Positions 25,422-36,064 of a stretch of 64,000 bases of DNA are shown here, in pieces. The notes beneath the pieces were generated by a model. That model was not told the origin of the DNA and made no database searches. It saw only the letters and a program-made list of their open reading frames with translations. The stretch covers positions 1,100,891-1,164,890 of the forward strand of contig MNCI01014438.1 in NCBI GenBank assembly GCA_015680685.1, given 5' to 3'. Position 1 is the stretch's first letter, and each line of letters starts with the position of its first letter. The translations under genes and the position numbers were made by a program. Source of the stretch: Gnetum montanum. Its lineage: Eukaryota; Streptophyta; Gnetopsida; Gnetales; Gnetaceae.

Positions 25422-25736
25422 TATAAATAAGGGGTTACCCATGGTAATTTTGTTACTTTCACTATTAGAGCTAAGACCTAGAGTGTAGCGTGGTTTGGGC
25501 TGAGAGACAACATAGTAGTTGCAGCATAGCAGTCAATACACTCAAGTTTGTTAGCAGAATAGTGGCATGCAAAAGTGAACATAGGAATCAAGGTCTTGCT
25601 AATGTAGATGAAGGGGAGTGAAGTCAACAACGTGTCCCCAGAATGTGCATTGAGGAATGACAGGAGGTGCCATCTACCCGGTAAGTCACTACGTTGTCCT
25701 TGCTTACATTGTGCGATTTATTTTGTGGGATTGTTA
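25422..25736 (+). pseudogene. Antisense gene of element A: promoter and exon 1 only
   Basis: TATAAATA at 25422-25429 is followed by GGGGTTACCC and a leader alignable with that of B (33903-34048). Exon 1 aligns with B and C, with residues ACKSE and LANVDE conserved. The start codon has become GTG (25562-25564) and a TGA follows at codon 20. The splice donor CCCG|GTAAGTCACTAC at 25681 is intact. After about 55 bases of intron the sequence changes into the LTR of element B, so the remaining exons are lost. Confidence 0.75.
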
Positions 25737-27834
25737 CTATGGTCATGATGAAAAATATGGTAAAATGAAATGACATGAGCTCAAGTAAGAGAATGCATGA
25801 CCCCAAAATTGGGGGATCTAACCTTTGTTTGGTTGGAAGGTATACAACTGGTGGGTAGTATGGATAGGCACAACTTACAACGTAATGGTATGATCATCGC
25901 TCCTTGACTGCTACCAATGGCTTGCTAAAAATAACTAATGAGCCAGTGCTTGCTAGGCAAGGAGAGATCCAGGAGGTGTTGCTGCTAGGGTTTGCTATTT
26001 GTTATCCTTTCACTTGCTAATCTCTTTGCCAAAGCCAATCGCCAGAAAGCCAAAATGCCAAAAGTGCCAATCTTCAAAGCCAACCACCAATTGCTAGAAA
26101 TGCCAATTTTTTCAAGCCAACCCTTTGGACGTTATTTGTTGGGGTATTTATAGGGCTCTGAGTAGGAGAAAGATGTGGTCTAGATGCCACATGTCCGAGG
26201 TCCCATGGAGTGCAAACATGAGTGTGCTAGATTGGTGTGTAGTGCTACACTACAGTGTTACATTGGCATGCTACGTTGTAGTGTAACACTGAATGTGAAA
26301 CCTACTGTGCTGTGACCATACCATTCAAGCTACATGTGCCAAAATCTACGAAATTTCCATGTTTGTTACAAAGAATTCCAAAAATGAATGCAAAGTGGAG
26401 CCTATGCTCTAGGACTATGTCTTCCCTACTCTTGTGAGTAGGGTCAAGCGTAGGGACAACTTTGGGAATTAACAAGGGGGTGCAAAATAAAGAAAACTGC
26501 TAAGCTTACCTATTGAAGAGATGTCGGAGTAGAAATGAACCTTTTCAACAAGTTTTGGAGTTGCCAAAGACGTCTTGATGCTTCCATGTGAGTGTTACAC
26601 TATTTAAGCTACCTAGTGTATTGGCGTAGCATAAACACCTACACGCTACACTATGCTATGCTGCATAGCATAGCCACTAGTATTGAGAGAAATATCACCT
26701 AAAAATCAAAGATACATGTATGAGGCTTGGATAGGCATGCAACTTCTGCAATTGACAACCTTACATTCCATGTTGAAAGGTCTTGGGACTTGTGGAGTTC
26801 ATCCTTAGGATACTTTTTTGCTTCATGTCCTTGTTATGCTATGCTACACTATGTAGCATAGCACAGCGTAGCAGCTAGTGTGACATGCATCCTTGCTTGA
26901 TTTGCAATGCTTTATCAAGAAACTTTTCTTGGGGCCCGAGGGTGAAGTGGGATAGGAAATCTTGGAGGTTGGATCATGGCCAAGTGCAATTCTTTTGCTA
27001 GAATCACTTGGCAAAGGACCTTCATATGTTCTAACCCTACTACGCTATGTAGCATAACATGGCATAGCACTAAGCTTAGCTTCAATTCTAACTCAACTTG
27101 CAAATGTTTTGTCATAGGATGTCAATCATGTCTTGGCATGGTAGATGAGCAAGTGTGTTTGATGGTTGAAACATGGGAAATTATGTTTATCTCATTAAAA
27201 TAGTCTGGTAGAAGCATTTTCACAGCAAAACTTTGCTACACTGTGCTACGTTGTGTAGGGTAGCACTCAAATGAAGATGGTTTTTGATGAGATTTGCCAC
27301 ATTTTATTGCATCATGTTGCTCATGCATCAAGGATGAAGTGGGGAAAATAACCTGGATGGCTAAGTCATTCTCAATATGCATCTTTGATGCTTCATCAAT
27401 CTCCACACGGCCTGCTACGCTATGTAGCGTGGCAGGTCTGGTAGTTAGAAAACTTGCCGAACTATTTAGTCCATCCTAAACACCTTCGACAGCTCCTAGC
27501 ATGGTCCCTGGGTAAACCATCAGCTGGGTTAAGTGTCAAGCTAGGAAAGCTAGAGGGTGTAGCAAGCCTGTCAGTCCAGGAGATAGAAAATTTGCTAGAT
27601 TATTCAGTCTACCCCTAGTGCCTCTTTCATGCAAAGTGGCCTCATGGCTGGCTGCTGTGTTGAATATGTTGCAAAGGATGGTAGGCAAGCTTAGAAGCAA
27701 CTCTGTAGGAATTAGGACTTTCAGGGTGCCACATTGTTTGCACAGTCCAACATGACACCATGCTTGCAGTGATCCTTACCCAAATTTTGGGACTATGCTA
27801 AATCACTAGAGTCCCAAAATTGATGGTGTTTCCA
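25737..27834 (-). repeat. 3' LTR of element B with phased palindromes
   Basis: The LTR start on the minus strand is TGGAAACACC at 27834, next to the polypurine tract. The TATAAATA promoter box on the minus strand is at 26145-26152. Palindromes of the CTACGCTA family lie near 26655, 26850, 27047, 27250 and 27418, close to 200 bp apart. The outer end is missing: at about 25737 the sequence joins the intron of the antisense gene of A, and the terminal part seen at 19013-19150 is absent. Confidence 0.75.
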
Positions 27835-29245
27835 TGGCGCCTCTTTGTTGACATTTGGAGGATTTGCCCGAGAGATGTCGACAAAGAATATGAAACACCA
27901 TGAAGAATGAGATACTAACATCCCTCTCCAGTGCCCACTTGGATGACTCTTCGCTACATTTAAGAGTATTGCGAGAGTGATTGCAAGGTAGGGTGCAAGG
28001 GATGGATATTGAGAAGGTAGGTTCAGGGAAGAAAGAGTGAAAAATGTGACACCATGATAACTGTTGTCATAGTGTGATCCCTCGTTAGAGTTCTTATGAG
28101 GGATTTTCTTTGGATTTCAACCTCTCATCAATGTGCTTAAAGATGGTTGATCCATAGTTGAAATGTTTGTGAAGTAGCTATTGTGCCATTTGTTTTAGCC
28201 ACTTGTCTCTTTTTTTCTTGATCTTTTTGCTCTTTTGTACTTTTGTGCTTTTTGTTGCACACCCATGTTCACTTGGAGAAAACCTTGTCATCGCCATAGG
28301 ATAGGTGTTTCTTCCCCAAGATGAGCTATGTTACATCTATATGGGGCTTTGACCTACCTATAGAGGCTTCCCATGGGACGAGTTGCATTATGTTCATCAT
28401 GGGCTTGGTGGATGGGCATGGGCAAGGGCCTTATGTGCATTGGGAAAGCTTATAAAGGATATTGAAAATTGCAATTATAGGGGATGGAGATTAAATTGGC
28501 TGAAGGGAGAGTAGGATATGCACTTTCAAGTAGCTAGATTGATTGAAGCAGGTACTTTGGAGCAATGTAATGCCTTGCCCTTGTGGTGAAATGCATCTCT
28601 AGAAAACACCATCCTAGCTTTTATCTTGCAAACACAATAGAGAGAAAACAAAAAAAACCATCAAGTGAAGTGAGGGCAAGGTTCTGCTTGCTCGGGAAAC
28701 TACCAAGGTGGAAAATGTTGCATCTGAAATGTGCAATGTCCAAAATAGGAAGACCATCACAAGTTTTGGCATTGGTAGGCCAGAAATTTAACATTGAAGA
28801 GGCTAGGAGTGATGAGGATACAGGTGCTTAGGGTTCCTCACCCAAGGCAAACATCATGCAACCAACTGTAAGGTGAGAAGCCTAACAAGTGAATACTTTT
28901 TTGAACTTTGATAGTGGTGAGGGCTAGAGGATGGCAACCTTGTGGCTAGGCCATAATATTGCTAGGACTCCAATAGTAGGTGCTAACAGCGGGAGCTATG
29001 ACCAAGGTGACTAGGTGTGGTAGAAGTAGCTCTAGAAGGTCAGCAAGATGTCAAACGACATCTCTGGAAGATCAGCAAGATGCTAGGGGTGATGACACTA
29101 CATGTGTTCTAGAGGGTTTTTTTCTTGGTGATATGAACTTCATTGGAACTACAACATCCCACCCCATGTTGTCTAGGAAGCTTGAAGGTGTGCATGCTCA
29201 CTTGTTCATAAGGGTCACATGTGTGAGTTGGGAGGCGTTGCACTA
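27835..29245 (-). other. 3' UTR of element B with polypurine tract and hairpin
   Basis: Non-coding. The polypurine tract ACAAAGAGGCGCCA (minus strand) adjoins the LTR at 27835-27848. A hairpin with arms AGATGTC/GACATCT and loop AAAC lies at 29046-29063. It aligns throughout with the 3' UTR of A and, on the other strand, of C. Short open frames here are not conserved between copies. Confidence 0.7.
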
Positions 29246-29745
29246 CGAACCCAGTTTAAGGTCTTGGTAGACCATCAGATGTGCTAGTTTAAGGTCCTAG
29301 TAGATCATTGTGCTAATTTATCATCATAGTGAATGGTGGATGGCCAGTTTAAGGTCTTAGTGGACCATGCTATGGGTGCCATTTTTATGTCATGGCCCAA
29401 AGACATGCTATGCCAGTTTAATGTCGTAGCAGATGAGCTGTGCTAGTTTATAGTCATAGCAAAGTATCTATGCCAGTTTATAGTCATAGTGGACTATCTG
29501 TGCCAATTTATAGTCATAGTGGACTATTTGTGCTAGTTTTACGTAGTAGCAGATGGTGGATGGCTAGTTTAAGGTCATCGTGGACCATGCTGTGGGTGCT
29601 AGTTTTATGTCATAGTTCAAAGATGTGTTGTGCTAGTTTAACATTGTAGTGGATGAGCTGTGCCAGTTTATAGTTATAGCAGACTATCTATGCTAGTTTA
29701 TAGTCATAGTGGACTATCTGTGCCAGTTTTATGTCATAGTGGATG
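29246..29745 (+). repeat. Hairpin-motif array downstream of pol B
   Basis: About 15 units averaging 32 bp. Units near the left use GGTC-N6-GACC, while several in the middle use ATAGTC-ATAGTG-GACTAT (29480-29497 and following). Each arm change is matched in the partner arm. All share the lead-in GCCAGTTTA. Confidence 0.85.
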
Positions 29746-29769
29746 TTTTGCTTACCTTTCTTTGTGTCT

Positions 29770-30960
29770 CGTGTAATCCTTCGTGTCAAACATAGTATGG
29801 ATTAAGGTAGAAGTGGTTGACAGGATTTGTGCACTCATTGCCATCCATATTAGCCAATTTGAATGCCCTATTTTCATAGGCTTTTGTAACTATGAAAGGG
29901 CCTTCCTAATTGGTTGAGAATTTTCTTACGGGCTCATGAACAACCTTGAGGACTAGGTCCCCCTTTTTGATTGGCCATTGCTGTAAGTTGCAGTGATGCT
30001 TTCACCTTTGCTTATCTTGGTACTATTCGATGTGGCCAAGTGTTTGGGCATGCTCCTCCTCCATGAAATTAAGATTAATGATCTTTGACTCATTGATTTG
30101 AGTCTCCTCCATGACATTTGAGAGGATCATTTGAAGTGATGGAATGTGCAGTCCAAGAGGTAACACCACTTCAAATCCATACATGAGACTATATGGAGTC
30201 TTACTTGGAGCCATTCTACATGTCGTGTGGTAAGCCCAAAGCACATAGAGGATTTGCTCATGCCATCACCTCTTGTTACTACTGAGCATCTTTTTCAATA
30301 GGTTGATGATGACCTTGTTTGTAGACTCTGCTTGACCATTCACCTAGGGGTAGTATGGTGATGAAAAAGAATGTTTGATGCCAAGGTTTTTGCAAAAGGT
30401 TTTGGTTTCTACACTACTAAATTATGGCCCATTGTTGATCACAATAGTCATGGGAAGGCCAAACTGTGTAACTATGTTATCTAGAATGAAATGGCAAACT
30501 TGTTGAGATGTGGTCTTTCTGAGGGGAATAGCTTCTACCCACTTTGTGAAGTATTTAGTTGCAGTAATAATGAAGCTATGTCCTGCAGAAGACTTAGGTG
30601 TGATGGGTCCTATGATATCTAGTCCCCAACGTTGGAAAGGCCATGTGATTTGCATGGTATGTAACTCAGTAGGTGATATGTATATGAGATTCCCATGGCA
30701 CTAACATACGTCGCATGTACTAACCTTGGCAACACAATCACATTCTATGCAAGGCCAGTAGTAGCCTAAATGTTGAAGTTTTGCTACCATAGCCCTAGGA
30801 GCTATGTGTCATCTACAAAATCCCTCATGAACTTGGTCCACAATTTTTTTGTGCCTCTTCCCCACTAACACAAGCTAGCAGTATCCCATCATAGAAGCAT
30901 TTGCATAGAGTTTTGTCTCCTATGAGGACATATTGCTGGGCTCACTTTCATATTGCATCC
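29770..30960 (-). pseudogene. Integrase of element B
   Basis: On the minus strand: zinc-domain remnant (30.72-30.86 kb), first catalytic block WGLDIIGPITPKSSAGHSF with its Asp intact (about 30590-30650), KYFTKWVEAIPLRKTTSQQ, then IVINNGP at 30422-30440 where the second Asp is Asn. The C-terminal part includes WAYHTTCRMAPSKTPYSLMY (30.15-30.24 kb). It is open in two long pieces separated by stops. Confidence 0.85.
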
Positions 30961-31030
30961 TTTTGAGTAGATGTCAAGCCTATGGGGGATTGCCATGTTG
31001 GAGGTATGCTTTAATGTTGTCATACCATTC

Positions 31031-31592
31031 TTAGGTATGAGCCATGCCTACTGATGTAATGTGTGGAGTGCAAGTAATAGGATCAGTGCATGTCACTATT
31101 GAGGTAGGCAGAGTGGCTAACATATGTAACGGCACATTTAAGGCTAGCATGGCTAGCACATCAACTACATTGTTTTCATTATGGGGCACATGTTGGATGT
31201 CTAAAGTTGCAAACTTCTTTAGTAGACTTTTGGATAAATCGTAATAAGGTTGCAAATGTGGAGCTTTGCAAGCATAAACTTCAATAATCTAGTTGATAAC
31301 TAGTTGCGAGTTGCCTCGGCTTACTATGTGTTGGATCCTCAAGTCTTGAGTTGCTAGAAGGCCCCTAAGGAGTCCTTTGTACTAAGCTATGTTGTTTGTG
31401 CAAAGGAATATAAAATGATATGCAAAGGGTCGAATTTCCATGGAGGGAAATGTAAGAACAGCGGTGGCGCTACCACCTTGTGTAGTTGAAGTGCCATCAA
31501 AATGTAAACTGGCCTCAAAATTTGATGGTACAAGACTTATGTTATTGACATGCTCATCTAGGAACTTAGGTTCTATTATTGCTTGGTCATTA
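31031..31592 (-). pseudogene. Archaeal-type RNase H of element B
   Basis: Minus strand: GGSATAVLTFPSMEIRPFAY near 31430-31475, LCTNNIA-Y, LLRGLLATQDLRIQHIV, SQLVIN, then LLKKFATLDIQHVPHNENNV and VLAMLALN (31031-31255). It lies between the ancestral RNase H and integrase, the hallmark of Tat/Ogre elements. Stops interrupt it in the middle. Confidence 0.8.
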
Positions 31593-33195
31593 ATGGGTGA
31601 AGTCGTAAGTTATGTGGCTATTGCTTGATCCTTTTTGTGATTGTGCCACATAATGTAGGTCGAACTCCGTAGTTATAGCTTTCCATTGGGCTATTCTACT
31701 ACTCTCGTATAAGTTGGTTGTAATAGCCCAAAGTATGTTGCTTTTGCATATAATGTTGACTTTAATGCGAAACAGGTAATGTCTCCACTTTTTAAGTGTG
31801 AACACTAGGGCAAGACAATTTTTCTCCACCTCGTTGTACTTTTCTTCATGAGCTATCAATGCATGACATAAGTAGTAGATTGGGATTTCAGATTCATCAT
31901 CTCTCTTTTGACATAGCAGTGTAGCGATAGATGTGTTTGAGGTGGCAAGATAGATGTAGAAAGGCCTATCCATTTGTGGTGGGTAAATAGTGGGAAGGTG
32001 CAGAAGCTCTTTTTTTTTAGGTTATCAAAGGCTTCTTGACATTGATCTATCCACTTGAAGTTGACTCCCTTCTTAAGTAGGTGTTACATTGGGTGTAGTT
32101 TTTCTGTCAACTTGGTGATAAACCTTCTTATAAACTACACTCAGCCTTGCAACCTATGCAACTCTTTAAGGTTTGTAGGTAGTGTTAAGTTAATGATAGC
32201 TTTAACTTTATTTGGGTCTTCACGTATCCCTGTTTCTGACACTACAAAGCCTAACATGCATCTAGTTTTAACTTTGAAGACACATTTTCTGGGGTTGAGG
32301 TGCAGGTCATGCTTATGACAACGTTGAAGGACTACATTTAGATCGTTGGGATGATCAGTATCTTCCTTAGACTTAACCACTATGTCATCGATGTAGTTGT
32401 TTACTCTTTCCATAAGGTAATCATTAAACATGTATGTCATTGCTCATTGATACGTTGCTCCAACATTTTTTAGCCCAAAGGGTATCATTGTGTAACAAAA
32501 TGTTCCCCAAGGAGTCATAAAGGTAGTTTCCAATTGATGCTCTGGGTTTAGATGGATCTAGTTATAGCTTGAGAAACCATCCATAAAGGACAGTAAGGCA
32601 TGACCAGTCGTAGTATCGATAAGTTGATCGATACTAGGCAATAGGAATTCATCCTTAATTGTCACCCTATTTAAATCCAAGAAGTCTATACAAATTCATA
32701 TACTTCCAATTTTCTTGGGTACGACTACAATGTTTGAGACCCAATCCGAGTAATTGACTGCATAGATGAAACCAACTTGATAAAGTTTGGTAATTTCATC
32801 ACGTACAACTAAGGCAATCTTTGGGTTGACTTTGCAAACTTTTTGTTTCATTGCCTTGACACGTGGATCTAGGATAATATTATGCTGTATGAGCTATGGG
32901 TCCAGGCTTGGGATGTCTTCATATGACCACACAAACACTTTGACATTGTCATTAAGGACTTTTGAGATGTTTTGTTGTACCTGTGGCTCTAGTAATGTGC
33001 TAACATTTAGTGTTTTTGCCTCCCCTTTGGATGTGGTTATAGGGATTTCAATAAGGGGGTCCTTAGTTACATCCCTAGCTTCTAAGTCTAGGGCCTGGAC
33101 TAGGTGTTCAGGCTAGTCTAGGGGTGTTTCTAGGGATGTGATGTAGGTGTCACAAGAGGATGGTTCAAAGTCTACCAACTCTAGATTTAAGCATA
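31593..33195 (-). pseudogene. RT and RNase H of element B
   Basis: RT active site YIDD is intact (32384-32395). Upstream are TPWGTFCYTMIPFGLKNV-like palm sequence near 32460-32520 and a degenerate fingers region to 33.1 kb. Downstream are HDLHLNPRKCVFKVKTRCML and the thumb (32.05-32.3 kb). RNase H (31590-31973) has PFYIYLATSNTSIATLLCQK, LCHALIAHEEKYNEVEKNCL and KKWRHYLFRIKVNIICKSN. Frameshifts and stops separate the parts. Confidence 0.85.
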
Positions 33196-33334
33196 TTGTA
33201 AATTTGCTGTATGGACACATTAGGGTAAAGGCAAATGAAGGCAAAGGCAAACAAAAACCAAATCAAGTGATACTTGTTTGAGACAACATGTAATGAATAT
33301 ATGCAAAGTAATGATGCAACATAGAAAAGATTTC

Positions 33335-33705
33335 TAGTTTAAGATCTTAGCAGACTGCAACTATGAAAAATTTGTAAGTTAAAATTACCAGTTTAAGGTC
33401 TTGGAAGATCATCACTGAGTTTACAATGTAAAGGGAATACTAGGATTGCTAGTTCAAGGTCTTAACAGATCATATCCATGCAATGTTGTAAGTTAGATTT
33501 GCCAGTTTAAGGTCGTAGCAGACCGTAACCATGCAAGTTAAAGTTGCCAGTTTAAGGTCGTAGTGGACCGTTACTAGGTTTGTAATGTAAAGGAAATGCT
33601 AAAATTGCCATTTTAAGGTCGTAGTGGACCACAAGAATGTAATGTTGTAAGTCAAGGTTGTCAGTTTAAGGTTATAGCAGACTGATACGAGGTTACATTG
33701 TAAGA
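33335..33705 (+). repeat. Hairpin-motif array between RT and the antisense promoter, element B
   Basis: Six to seven units of 50-60 bp with the core AGTTTAAGGTC-GTAGCA-GACC (best copy: arms at 33511-33514 and 33521-33524). It ends about 200 bp upstream of the TATA box of the antisense gene. Confidence 0.8.
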
Positions 33706-33902
33706 AAATGAAGCAAAAAATTTAATGCCTCTGCATGCTATGCTACAATAGACCCATGCTACATTGTAGGGGATAGTCATGCCCCCTGCTATGCTACAAT
33801 AGATAGGGGTGCTTCATGTCACGTGTGGGATGCGAAATGTCCTACGTTACATGTAGGATATGGGACATCCTGAAAAGTAGCAGGTATTTTAGCCACATAG
33901 GC

Positions 33903-33910
33903 TATAAATA
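33903..33910 (+). promoter_or_regulatory. TATA box of antisense gene B
   Basis: GGCTATAAATAGGG followed by TACCCC. The same arrangement is present at 25422 (A) and, on the other strand, at 52361-52368 (C). Transcription would start near 33935. Confidence 0.75.
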
Positions 33911-34199
33911 GGGATTACCCCATGGTAATCTAGTTACTTTCACTGTCAGAGCCTACACCCCACACCCAGAGCATAGCGCGATCGAGCCGAGAGACAACGT
34001 AGTAGTCATAGCATAGTAGTTGGTATAGCCAAGTTTGTGAGTAAGAGGATGGCATGCAAGAGTGAATGCAGTCATCAGAGGCTTGCCAACCTAGATGAAT
34101 TGGGATGCACCCTGCGATGTCTTCCCAAGGCACGCATTGAGGAGAAGTAGGAGGCTTCATCTTCTTGGTAAGTCACTACACTACCCTTATTTTTATTGC

Positions 34200-35240
34200 G
34201 TAATTTATCAAGCTAGATTTTTTACTACCATCCCTGTGTCTCGATTGCTATAGTCATTACTATTGCTATGCTACAACTGTTCTTATGACCTTTGCTATCA
34301 TTTTGGCCACTATGTTGTGGCTGTTGCCACTATGGCCGTAGCGACTGTGGTGTTTGGTACGCTATGGCTGTGTGTGGCACTACCTTGGCCACCACTATTG
34401 GGAATGGCCATTGCACTATTATAGGAGTTTGGATGGTTCTGGGCAGCATAGCACATGGTCAGTGTAGCGTACCACCCTTGGAGGGGATTTTTATTTACAA
34501 AGTTTTAGGGCAACGTAGCACATATTTGGCATAGTGTAGCATGTGCAAGGGGGAGTTTTTTTTCTTTGTGTTTTATTTTGCTACCTTTGATGTAGTGGGG
34601 TAGGGCCAAGGTAATGGGAACATTGTAAGTTATTTTTTTTATGTTTCATTTTTGTCACTATGATAGAAGGACTTACATTTTTGGTGTTCTATCATACTAC
34701 ACTACTATGTTGGTAGGGCTGTTACGCTGCTATGCTATTGGGGCTATTCCTTTGCTATGCTTGTTAGTGTTTTACCTACTATGTTGTCATGCTTGTTATA
34801 TTTCTATACATGTCATGCTTGTTATGTTGTTATGCTTGTTTCATTGTTACATTTTTCATACTTACCACTTTGCTACGCTACATGGGGGGTGGTCATCCCA
34901 CTACACTGTGCGTAACGTAGTCATTGCTCTTATGCAAAGTGTAGTTGCTATGCTATGTTGTATAGGGTGTGCTTGCTATGCTATGCTATGTAGGGCATAA
35001 CTGTTACATTGTGTAGGGTATACTTGCAATGCTATGCTATGCAGGGTGTAGTCATTACACTGTGTAGGGTGTACCTACTACGCTACACTATGTGTAACAC
35101 CTTGCTATGCTGCATACAGTGTTTGGTTCTATTTTATTGTGCTAGGGACTAACTATTTCATGTCTAAGGAAAAATATGTACATCAAGGGTTATGCTACGC
35201 TACTTAGTAATCATCACTTGAATATTGTACTAACTCTTTT
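34200..35240 (+). repeat. GCTATGCTACGCTA word cluster in intron 1 of antisense gene B
   Basis: No coding signal. The intron is filled with variants of gctatgctac, gctacgctac and gctatgttg, many followed by 'gtagggtgt'. These are the same words that form palindromes in the LTRs, but here mostly in one orientation. The intron is nearly twice as long as its counterpart in C (about 51520-52107). Confidence 0.6.
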
Positions 35241-35252
35241 TGTTGTGTTGCG

Positions 35253-36064
35253 TATGGTCATGTTGAAACCCGTCCTAATCATCCTTGAATTGGTAGGAGT
35301 CCTCTGCTACTTGAGTGCACTCATGCCAATGTGCGCCCTCCCCATGCACAGGTAGGGGATCAAGTAGTTTTTTTTGGGAAGGTGCATAAGAATTCCTAGA
35401 GTTCCTCCTTCACCATTTTAGTGTGATCGTGTGGTCACATGTATCGGTTGAGATAGCAGTTGTACTTGCTAAAACGTTATTGCCCAGGATAAACCAGGGC
35501 ATTTTGATGTTCATGGATGATGGGTCAATTGAAGGTGAAGGGGCAGAAGGCTCAAACCAGCACCTAAGAGGCTTGAGGTGCTTTTGTTGGATTTGGGACA
35601 TGCTTGAATTTAAATGTTATCATCAATACAACATGTTGTTCGTCATCCATCACATGGGCACCTACTTCCAGAACCCACCTGGGACCGTTTATTATGCTAG
35701 TAGGTGAGTCCTATGAAGATTTTTTAAACATGTTGTATCATTTTTCTTGTGCTAGCCAAAAATTCTTATCGTGCTTTTGATGTTACCAGGTTTTATATTG
35801 ACAAGGATGATCTTCATGGTAACAAGGATACATTGGCATTGGCCCAAACAGCTCTGCAAGAGTTCTCTTCTACCGGGAACATACGTGCTAGCATCATAGA
35901 CCAACTTGGGCTTGATTTCAAAACCTATCCAACTAATTATGCCAAGTTCTATGTGAAATGTGAAGAAGTTGGCTAGTTGGATATTGAATGGGCATCCCAC
36001 CGGGCTCTTACCATAGAAGATGTTCTATTGGAAATTCCACCATTTCCTACACCATTTAGACCCA
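35253..36064 (+). other. FCP1/NIF-like HAD domain region, exons 2-3, copy B
   Basis: Exon 2 opens with a hydrophobic strand LIILELVGVLCYLSAL, comparable to the LVLDLDGTL strand of FCP1/NIF phosphatases. Then comes EFLLHHFSVIVWSHVS, comparable to the EFL-F-VVVWSS segment, and later YNMLFVIHHMGTYFQNPPGT, comparable to the NTLLIDDSPYK-NPPNT segment. The two motif-I aspartates read Glu and Val, and the late Asp pair reads His-His. Copy C shows the same kinds of replacement. This suggests a non-catalytic domain. The assignment rests on motif order by eye and needs a profile search. Confidence 0.6.

Larger units (their letters stand above)
19013..25736 (-). mobile_element. Tat-family element A, partial
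   Basis: Minus-strand element whose 3' LTR is at 19013-19609. Going right come the 3' UTR, hairpin arrays, integrase, two RNase H domains, RT, another hairpin array, and the promoter with exon 1 of the antisense gene. It is broken at about 25737, where sequence switches into the LTR of element B, so the rest of the antisense gene, protease, gag and 5' LTR are missing. Confidence 0.8.

Noticed and set aside
34292-35000. Cys/Tyr/Leu-rich open frames on the plus strand
   Set aside because: They translate the GCTATGCTAC word cluster in intron 1 of the antisense gene. The corresponding intron in C has no such frame.
35253-36064. Plant mobile domain or transposase as an alternative reading of the antisense product
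   Set aside because: I could not find the motifs expected for those families. The order of HAD/NIF-like segments fits better, though only by eye.
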